Source: Gammaproteobacteria bacterium (GTDB lineage Bacteria; Pseudomonadota; Gammaproteobacteria; UBA6429; Thiohalophilaceae). Taken from it: 12,759 bases of DNA. This document shows, one piece after another, positions 7,377-12,759 of the stretch. A program made the translations under genes and the position numbers. Under the pieces are notes generated by a model. That model saw only the letters and a list, made by a program, of their open reading frames with translations, was not told where the DNA came from and searched no databases. The stretch covers positions 1-12,759 of the forward strand of contig QILH01000149.1 of assembly GCA_003233255.1 (NCBI GenBank), in the 5' to 3' direction. Position 1 is the first letter of the stretch; each line of letters starts with the position of its first letter.

Positions 7377-8459
7377 TTAAGCGTTTTCTTTTTCGAAACC
7401 GCGCATAAAGCTAATCAATTCATCAATACCCTCTTCAGGCATCGCATTATATATGCTTGCACGCATCCCGCCGACAGAGCGATGACCTTTTAAAGTTTTA
7501 AGCCCACGTACTTCCGCCTGTTCTAAGAACAGTTTATCTAAATTAGCGTCTGCCAGTGTAAAAGGAATATTCATCCATGAGCGACAATCTAACTGTACCG
7601 GATTTTGATAAAAATCAGATTGATCAATCGCTGCATACAGTTTGTCAGCTTTGCGCTTATTCACTTCCGCCATCGCCGTCAGCCCACCGCGTTTTTTGAT
7701 CCAGTCAAACACCAGACCGGCTAAATACCAGGCATAAGTCGGCGGCGTATTTGCCATTGAATCATTGTCAGCAATGTTTTTATAATTAAATACAGTTGGC
7801 GTATTATTAATGGTTTTACCCATTAAATCTTTACGCACGATGGCAATGGTTAAACCGGCAGGGCCAATATTTTTTTGCGCCCCCGCATAAATAATTCCGA
7901 ATTTTGATACATCAATTGGCCGCGACAAAATGGTTGATGATAAATCTGCCACCACGGGTACACCTTGCGTTTCAGATATCCAGTGAAATTCAACACCGCC
8001 AATCGTTTCATTTGGGGTGTAATGTAAGTACGCCGCATTTTTATTTAAGTTCCAATCCGAAAAATCAGGGATATTACTAAATTTAGTGTCTTCACTGCTT
8101 GCCGCGATATTAACATCGGCAAAACGTTTTGCCTCGGCAATCGCTTTTTTTGACCATGCCCCCGTGTTGACATAATCAACCTGAGTTTTATCCCCCAGTA
8201 AATTCATCGGTATCATTGCAAATTGTGCGGATGCACCACCTTGCATAAATAACACCGAATAGTCATCATTTATGCTTAATAGCTCACGAAGATCAGCCTC
8301 AGCTTTCTCCGCAATGCCCATGAAAATTTTACCCCGATGGCTCATTTCCATTATCGACATTCCACTGCCATTGAAATCTAACATTTCAGCCTGAGCGTGC
8401 TGCAACACTTCCGTTGGTAACATCGCGGGGCCTGCACTAAAATTAAAACAACGTGACAT
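7377..8459 (-). CDS. serC: Phosphoserine aminotransferase
   Basis: SerC transfers the amino group of glutamate to 3-phosphohydroxypyruvate, giving O-phosphoserine. It also acts on the analogous pyridoxal-pathway intermediate in many bacteria. The 360-residue protein has the family's usual length. It starts MSRCFNFSAGPAMLP, carries GGASAQF (74-80) in the PLP phosphate-binding region, has the PLP lysine in YAGAQKNIGPAG (Lys196), and ends with the RASIYNAMP substrate loop. The start is fixed by the family N-terminus and by a good Shine-Dalgarno AAGGAAG 7 nt upstream. It follows gyrA after 66 nt and precedes serA by 18 nt, forming a serine-synthesis pair at the head of the aromatic amino acid genes. 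Confidence 0.97.
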   Translation of the reverse strand: MSRCFNFSAGPAMLPTEVLQHAQAEMLDFNGSGMSIMEMSHRGKIFMGIAEKAEADLRELLSINDDYSVLFMQGGASAQFAMIPMNLLGDKTQVDYVNTGAWSKKAIAEAKRFADVNIAASSEDTKFSNIPDFSDWNLNKNAAYLHYTPNETIGGVEFHWISETQGVPVVADLSSTILSRPIDVSKFGIIYAGAQKNIGPAGLTIAIVRKDLMGKTINNTPTVFNYKNIADNDSMANTPPTYAWYLAGLVFDWIKKRGGLTAMAEVNKRKADKLYAAIDQSDFYQNPVQLDCRSWMNIPFTLADANLDKLFLEQAEVRGLKTLKGHRSVGGMRASIYNAMPEEGIDELISFMRGFEKENA

Positions 8460-8466
8460 TAACTCA

Positions 8467-8473
8467 CTTCCTT
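8467..8473 (-). promoter_or_regulatory. Ribosome-binding site of serC
   Basis: AAGGAAG on the minus strand, 7 nt before the ATG at 8459, is a strong match to the anti-Shine-Dalgarno and settles the serC start. The same heptamer precedes wzz. Confidence 0.75.
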
Positions 8474-8474
8474 A

Positions 8475-8488
8475 ATTAAATATTTAAT
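8475..8488. repeat. 14-bp AT-only palindrome in the gyrA-serC gap
   Basis: ATTAAATATTTAAT is a perfect 14-bp palindrome just upstream of the serC ribosome-binding site, in a 66-bp gap (8460-8525). The TATTAA within this AT-rich block could act as a -10 element for a serC-proximal promoter, but I see no matching -35. An operator role is possible. AT-only palindromes also occur by chance in AT-rich spacers. Confidence 0.45.
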
Positions 8489-8525
8489 ATTGCTAGACAG
8501 GTATTCTTGCTGGGAGAACGGGGTC

Positions 8526-11078
8526 TTAGCTTTCAGTCTCGCTTTCTTCTACATACGCTATTCGTTCGATCCCGGATAGATTCTCATCGTCATCCAGGCT
8601 AATCAATTTCACACCCTGGGTATTACGTCCCATCACGGAGATCTCATTAACTCGGGTACGAACCAGAGTACCGCCACTGGTAATTAACATAATTTCATCA
8701 TCATCGTGAACCCGCTCGGCAGCCGTAACCAGACCATTACGATCCGTGGTTTGTATTGAAATAACACCTAAACCACCACGACCATGAATTGGGTAATCGG
8801 ATACGTTGGTTCTTTTGCCATAGCCATTTTCGGTCGCCGTTAATACAAAACCTTCTTCGGCCAGAATTAACGAAATAACTTTATGTGACTCGGTAAGTTT
8901 GATTCCGCGCACACCAACCGCATTACGGCCCATGGCTCTTACATCATTTTCATTAAAACGAATCGCCTTGCCACTGCTGCTAAACAGGATGACATCCTGA
9001 TTACCCGAAGTCACCTCAACACCAACAAGATGATCCCCTGCACGCATTTCAATAGCAATAATTCCGGAAGAACGCGGCCGTGAAAAATCTTTCAGTGGGG
9101 TCTTTTTAATAGTGCCCTGTTGCGTGGCAAAAAACACGAACAGCTCTTCGCTGTACTCTCTTACTGGTAACATCGCACTAATGCGTTCACCTTCGCCAAG
9201 CGGTAGCAAATTAACAATGGGCTTCCCGCGAGCGGTGCGTCCAGCTTGCGGTAACTCATATACTTTCAACCAATACACTTTTCCAAAGTTAGAAAAACAT
9301 AAAATAGTGTCATGGGTATTTACCACAAACAGTTTATCGATAAAGTCTTCTTCTTTTACTGATGTAGCCGCTTTGCCTTTACCGCCACGGCGTTGCGCAG
9401 AATAAGACGAAACCGGTTGTGATTTAGCGTAACCTTCATGTGAAAGTGTTACCACCACATCTTCTTCTGTGATCAAATCTTCAATCGTCAGGTCTTCCTG
9501 ACTGGCAATAATTTCAGTTCGACGCTCGTCACCGTAAAGTTCTTTTATTTCTGTTAGTTCATCACGGATAACCTGCATCAATCGATCACCGGAATTTAAA
9601 ATGTCTAACAGGTCAGAAATCTTTTCCAGAAAATCTTCATACTCTTTAATTATTTTATCTTGCTCAAGACCGGTCAAACGGTGCAGGCGCATATCCAGGA
9701 TGGCCTGCGCCTGAGTATCTGAAAGTTTATAGCGGCCATCAATCAACCCAAACTCATCGGACAAGCCTTCGGGGCGAGAATCAATCGTGCCCGCACGTTC
9801 TAACATTTGCACGACCACACTTGGTGCCCATGCTGTGTTCATAATCTTTACTTTCGCTTCTGAAGGAGACGCAGCAGACTTTATGAGTTTGATGACTTCA
9901 TCAATATTCGCCAAAGCAACGGCCTGTCCTTCCAAAATATGCGCACGCTCACGCGCCTTGCGTAGATCATAAACGGTGCGGCGAGTAACCACTTCACGAC
10001 GGTGGCGAATAAAGGCCTCAAGAATCTGTTTAATATTTAATAACCGTGGCTGCCCATCAACTAATGCAACCATGTTGATGCCAAATACAGTTTGTAGCTG
10101 AGTGTGTTGATAAAGGTTATTGATCATAACCTCAGCCTGTTCGCCACGGCGTAATTCGATCACCACGCGCATGCCATCTTTATCCGATTCATCACGCAGA
10201 CCATTGCCTGAAATGCCTTCTATTTTTTTGTCTTTAACCAGTTCGGCAATACGTTCAATTAATCGGGCCTTATTAACCTGGTAAGGCAGTTCGGTAATAA
10301 TGATGGTCTGGCGGCCATTTTTGGGATCTTCCTCTATTTCAGTCCGCGCCCGAACATAAATACGACCACGACCAGTCGCATAAGCCTCAGCAATTCCCCT
10401 TGCACCATTAATAATGCCTGCAGTCGGAAAATCAGGGCCGGGAATAATTTGCATCATATCGATAATAGATATAGTCGGATTATCAATTAAGGCCATGCAA
10501 CCATCGATAATCTCCACTAAATTATGCGGTGGAATATTCGTTGCCATGCCCACCGCAATTCCGGCGGAGCCATTTATCAGTAAATTGGGTAATCTCGCCG
10601 GAAGAATAACTGGCTCATGTTCACTTTCATCATAGTTGGCGACAAAATCAACCGTTTCACGATCGATGTCTGAAAGTAACTCATGGGCAATCTTGGACAT
10701 ACGCACTTCGGTGTAACGCATGGCCGCAGGCGCATCCCCATCGACCGAACCAAAATTACCCTGGCCATCTACCAGCATGTAGCGTAACGAAAAAGGTTGC
10801 GCCATTCGAACAATCGTATCGTAAACCGCAGAGTCACCATGTGGATGATATTTACCGATGACGTCACCCACCACACGAGCTGATTTTTTGTAAGACTTAT
10901 TCCAGTCATTTCCGAGTTCACGCATTGCGAATAACACGCGCCGGTGTACGGGCTTTAACCCGTCACGAACATCCGGTAAGGCACGCCCAACAATTACCGA
11001 CATGGCATAGTCCAGATAGGACTGACGCATCTCTTCTTCGATGTTGATCGGTAGGACTTCTTTGGCAAAATCGGTCAT
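8526..11078 (-). CDS. gyrA: DNA gyrase subunit A
   Basis: GyrA forms the breakage-reunion part of the A2B2 gyrase that introduces negative supercoils. The 850 residues align with E. coli numbering at the N-terminus: DGLKPVHRRVLFAM (39-52), HPHGDSAVYD (78-87), and catalytic Tyr122 in AAMRYTE. Ser83 and Asp87 in the quinolone-resistance region are the sensitive-type residues. The GyrA box QRRGGKG is at 562-568, marking the C-terminal DNA-wrapping beta-pinwheel that follows. Two things differ from E. coli: IEGIS is followed by GNG (291-293) before LRDESDKDGM, two residues longer, and the protein ends shortly after the pinwheel with EESETES instead of a long acidic tail. The start ATG at 11078 is chosen by the N-terminal match (NIEEEM at 12-17); its Shine-Dalgarno is poor. 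It likely has its own promoter at 11132-11140 and may drive the genes downstream. Confidence 0.99.
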   Translation of the reverse strand: MTDFAKEVLPINIEEEMRQSYLDYAMSVIVGRALPDVRDGLKPVHRRVLFAMRELGNDWNKSYKKSARVVGDVIGKYHPHGDSAVYDTIVRMAQPFSLRYMLVDGQGNFGSVDGDAPAAMRYTEVRMSKIAHELLSDIDRETVDFVANYDESEHEPVILPARLPNLLINGSAGIAVGMATNIPPHNLVEIIDGCMALIDNPTISIIDMMQIIPGPDFPTAGIINGARGIAEAYATGRGRIYVRARTEIEEDPKNGRQTIIITELPYQVNKARLIERIAELVKDKKIEGISGNGLRDESDKDGMRVVIELRRGEQAEVMINNLYQHTQLQTVFGINMVALVDGQPRLLNIKQILEAFIRHRREVVTRRTVYDLRKARERAHILEGQAVALANIDEVIKLIKSAASPSEAKVKIMNTAWAPSVVVQMLERAGTIDSRPEGLSDEFGLIDGRYKLSDTQAQAILDMRLHRLTGLEQDKIIKEYEDFLEKISDLLDILNSGDRLMQVIRDELTEIKELYGDERRTEIIASQEDLTIEDLITEEDVVVTLSHEGYAKSQPVSSYSAQRRGGKGKAATSVKEEDFIDKLFVVNTHDTILCFSNFGKVYWLKVYELPQAGRTARGKPIVNLLPLGEGERISAMLPVREYSEELFVFFATQQGTIKKTPLKDFSRPRSSGIIAIEMRAGDHLVGVEVTSGNQDVILFSSSGKAIRFNENDVRAMGRNAVGVRGIKLTESHKVISLILAEEGFVLTATENGYGKRTNVSDYPIHGRGGLGVISIQTTDRNGLVTAAERVHDDDEIMLITSGGTLVRTRVNEISVMGRNTQGVKLISLDDDENLSGIERIAYVEESETES

Positions 11079-11131
11079 AGTGGTTATAAGCTACTTTTTA
11101 TCAGGCGCACGTAGAGTCTATAAGGGATGAG

Positions 11132-11162
11132 ATTATACCACGCTACTAACCCACTAGGCCAA
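11132..11162 (-). promoter_or_regulatory. Probable sigma-70 promoter of gyrA, extended -10
   Basis: On the minus strand the 128-bp wzz-gyrA gap (11079-11206) contains TGGTATAAT (11140-11132), a perfect TATAAT with the extended TGn element. A weak -35 candidate, TTGGCC (11162-11157), lies 19 bp upstream. Extended -10 promoters tolerate a poor -35. Transcription would start about 45 nt before the gyrA ATG. Because the genes after gyrA are tightly packed, this promoter may serve the whole gyrA-to-cmk run. I see no hairpin followed by a T-run in this gap, so wzz transcripts may also read into gyrA. Confidence 0.65.
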
Positions 11163-11206
11163 ACATATATTGCGTGAGAATCGGCTTACGGATTGCTAAT
11201 AGATTT

Positions 11207-12313
11207 TTAAGACCCGGATTTTTGGGTTTTTTGTATAAACTCTACGATAAATGCCATGAACAGGCCAAAAAAGATTCCCAACACCAAACCTGATACCAGA
11301 ATTAGGCCGGATTTGGGTTTGATTTTTTCAGCAGCCTGAATCGAACCATCAAGAATAAAAGGCGAAAATTGCGTTTCGGTAAATTTAATCGCCTCAAGTT
11401 TTTCCAGTTTTTGTTGTTTATCACGTAGACCGGAGATATAGGGATCATCGGAAGTCCGGTTTTGCAGACTCTCAAGCTCGGCCGTAAGAACTTTAGTTCC
11501 GCGCAGGTAACGTGGTACGTTTATATTGCTGGCGGCCACGGTAAGTGAGCTGTTTTCGGTAAGATTAAGCTTTTTAGCAATCGCTAAATCATTTTTAATG
11601 ATCGCTATTTCATCTTGACGTTTTATAGTTTCCTGTTGCCGTGCCTGTTTGATGTCCAATTTCAATGATTCAATCTCTCGTTCGATTCGGCGCACGCGAG
11701 ATGCTATCAATTGAGTAATATATTCCTGTCTGGCAAATTCAATGTATTGCTCAAGAACAGTGCTTATATCTTCCAAATTGCTGGAGAAATACTTCACCAC
11801 AACATGATCACCAACAAAAAAATCATCTTTACCCAGCTCAATAGGATTCCTCACGACTTTACTACTATTATTGTTTTCTTGCGCCTGGAACAAGTTTCGA
11901 TGGCCATTGACAAAATTATTCCAGCTTCCGTCTTTTAGCAAAACAGTCTGAAATTGGGTGAAGATTTTTTTTGCGGGATTGAGCTTGTCCTTTAATTCTT
12001 CACGTACTACCAGTACTGGGTTGCTTCTTGCCAGACCATTTCCAGCAGGTTCAAGATTTTCTTGAGATCGATTGCTTAAGACTAAATCATCTTCGCCCGG
12101 TATGATGATTCTAGCGGACACTTGATATATTTTGGGCGCAAACATGACATATAACACGCTAGCAATAACACTCGCGACTAAGATAAGAAGAATAACCCTC
12201 TTTTGCTTGACCAAAACAAAATAGAGATCCTGTAAACTGATTTCATCCTGGAAGTGATCTGAATTACGCCGTAATATGTGCCTACGTTCTTCTGTTGAAT
12301 TAGAATTGTGCAT
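11207..12313 (-). CDS. wzz: Wzz-type polysaccharide chain-length regulator
   Basis: This is an inner-membrane polysaccharide co-polymerase that sets the modal length of O-antigen or a related Wzy-dependent polymer. The 368 residues show the family's architecture. An N-terminal cytoplasmic stretch with EISLQDLYFVLVKQKR (24-39) precedes TM1 (about 40-59, VILLILVASVIASVLYVMF) and then a P-x-Y-like entry APKIYQVSARIIIP (59-72). A large periplasmic domain with heptad-rich helices at about 205-250 and 290-312 follows, then C-terminal TM2 (about 336-358, rich in Gly, Leu and Phe) after KPKSG. PRYLRGTKVLTAEL (267-280) and the following SLQNRTSDDPYI strongly recall Wzz of Pseudomonas. There is no kinase domain, so it is not a full Wzc/GumC. 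No wzy, wzx or glycosyltransferase lies nearby in the window. Start ATG 12313 has AAGGAAG 5 nt upstream. Confidence 0.88.
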   Translation of the reverse strand: MHNSNSTEERRHILRRNSDHFQDEISLQDLYFVLVKQKRVILLILVASVIASVLYVMFAPKIYQVSARIIIPGEDDLVLSNRSQENLEPAGNGLARSNPVLVVREELKDKLNPAKKIFTQFQTVLLKDGSWNNFVNGHRNLFQAQENNNSSKVVRNPIELGKDDFFVGDHVVVKYFSSNLEDISTVLEQYIEFARQEYITQLIASRVRRIEREIESLKLDIKQARQQETIKRQDEIAIIKNDLAIAKKLNLTENSSLTVAASNINVPRYLRGTKVLTAELESLQNRTSDDPYISGLRDKQQKLEKLEAIKFTETQFSPFILDGSIQAAEKIKPKSGLILVSGLVLGIFFGLFMAFIVEFIQKTQKSGS

Positions 12314-12318
12314 ATCAA

Positions 12319-12325
12319 CTTCCTT
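12319..12325 (-). promoter_or_regulatory. Ribosome-binding site of wzz
   Basis: AAGGAAG on the minus strand lies 5 nt before the ATG at 12313, a strong Shine-Dalgarno that fixes the wzz start. The rest of the 70-bp mtnA-wzz gap (12314-12383) is very AT-rich. TATAAAAT-like sequence there might be a -10, but no convincing -35 accompanies it. Confidence 0.7.
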
Positions 12326-12383
12326 TTTTATTATTTTATAAATAACAACGTTTGCATGAAATATTACCGTGCAATTATTAACA

Positions 12384-12759
12384 CTACGACATTAATATTT
12401 TTATTTTCCCCTGATCCGGTTTTTCAACTATACCACGTTCTGTCACGATTGCATCGATCAGGCTGGCAGGAGTAACATCAAACACAGGATTCCAGGCGCT
12501 TACACCTTCGGGCGCAATACGTTGATCAACGAGGTTTAAAAGCTCACCTTCGTCCCGAAATTCAATGGGAATATCATCGCCGGTTTCAGAGGTCATATCA
12601 ATCGTTGAAGTCGGCGCCGCCACCATCACCTTCACACCATGTTGCCGTGCATTTACGGCCAGACTATAGGTGCCAATCTTATTGGCAACATCGCCGTTTG
12701 CCGCAATGCGATCCGAACCCACAATCACCCAATCGATCTTTTCCTGTCGCATTAACATC
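12384..12759 (-). CDS. mtnA: S-methyl-5-thioribose-1-phosphate isomerase, C-terminal part (5' end outside window)
   Basis: MtnA isomerises 5-methylthioribose-1-phosphate to the ribulose form in methionine salvage, and belongs to the eIF2B-alpha-related family. About 125 codons are visible and the frame stays open to the right edge, so the in-frame ATG near 12758 is not the true start. The segment contains VIVGSDRIAANGDVANKIGTY, in which the Asp of GSDR corresponds to the catalytic Asp of the family. AAPTSTIDM follows, then the C-terminal WNPVFDVTPASLIDAIVTERG. The catalytic Cys expected earlier in the protein is outside the window. The neighbour order mtnA-gyrA is common in Gammaproteobacteria; here wzz sits between them. 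Confidence 0.95.
   Translation of the reverse strand, partial: MLMRQEKIDWVIVGSDRIAANGDVANKIGTYSLAVNARQHGVKVMVAAPTSTIDMTSETGDDIPIEFRDEGELLNLVDQRIAPEGVSAWNPVFDVTPASLIDAIVTERGIVEKPDQGKIKILMS

Noticed and set aside
7850..8038. Minus-strand 62-codon frame inside serC
   Set aside because: It lies wholly within serC in another frame and its predicted protein has no recognisable motif.
10816..10850. Quinolone-resistance substitutions in GyrA
   Set aside because: Ser83 and Asp87 are both the sensitive-type residues, so there is no sign of resistance here.
11079..11206. Possible rho-independent terminator after wzz
   Set aside because: I looked for a GC-rich hairpin followed by a T-run on the minus strand and found none. 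The T-rich stretch near 11204 has no stem before it.
12349..12371. TTGCA...TGCAA inverted arms in the mtnA-wzz gap
   Set aside because: The arms are only 5 bp with a 13-bp spacer, which is within chance expectation for this composition.
12314..12383. Promoter for wzz with TATAAAAT-like -10
   Set aside because: The gap is so AT-rich that -10-like sequences are expected. TTGCAC lies about 28 bp away, too far for a -35, and closer candidates match poorly.
1..12759. Mobile elements, CRISPR arrays, tRNA or rRNA genes, phage genes or defence systems
   Set aside because: None was seen on either strand. Nearly all of the sequence is accounted for by eleven recognisable core or envelope genes with short gaps.

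Overview
The window is a stretch of core gammaproteobacterial chromosome in which every recognisable gene lies on the minus strand. Read in the direction of transcription (high to low coordinates), the order is mtnA (3' end only), wzz, gyrA, serC, serA, pheA, hisC, tyrA, aroA, manC and cmk (5' end only). The mtnA-gyrA-serC-pheA-hisC-tyrA-aroA-cmk backbone is the layout of Pseudomonas-like, non-enteric Gammaproteobacteria. GyrA also looks more Pseudomonas-like than E. coli-like. Base composition is moderate, with AT-rich gaps. I cannot name the genus. A free-living or symbiotic gammaproteobacterium outside Enterobacterales is the safest statement.

Layout: 12384-12759 holds the C-terminal part of methylthioribose-1-phosphate isomerase (methionine salvage). 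11207-12313 encodes a Wzz-type polysaccharide chain-length regulator. The 128-bp gap before gyrA carries the best promoter in the window, an extended -10 TGGTATAAT. gyrA (850 codons) is followed by a 66-bp gap and then a tightly packed run: serC, serA, pheA, hisC, tyrA and aroA. Spacings in that run are 18, 7, 6, -1 (shared base) and 8 nt. After a 33-nt structured junction comes manC, and 7 nt later cmk runs off the left edge. No gap exceeds 300 bp, and I see no RNA gene, transposase, CRISPR array or clear rho-independent terminator.

How the genes work together: serA and serC are two of the three steps from 3-phosphoglycerate to serine. AroA makes EPSP on the way to chorismate. The PheA chorismate mutase domain then makes prephenate, which is routed to phenylpyruvate by PheA or to the tyrosine precursor by TyrA. 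HisC can serve as the aromatic aminotransferase. manC (GDP-mannose synthesis) and wzz (O-antigen/exopolysaccharide length control) belong to cell-envelope polysaccharide production. They sit at two separate points of this otherwise conserved housekeeping block.

I found no clearly new biological system. The points most worth a second look are manC inserted between aroA and cmk, with a 13-bp tandem repeat abutting a palindrome at its upstream junction; wzz placed between mtnA and gyrA; Asn where SerA homologues usually have their catalytic Glu; and a TyrA nucleotide-binding loop that looks NADP-type.
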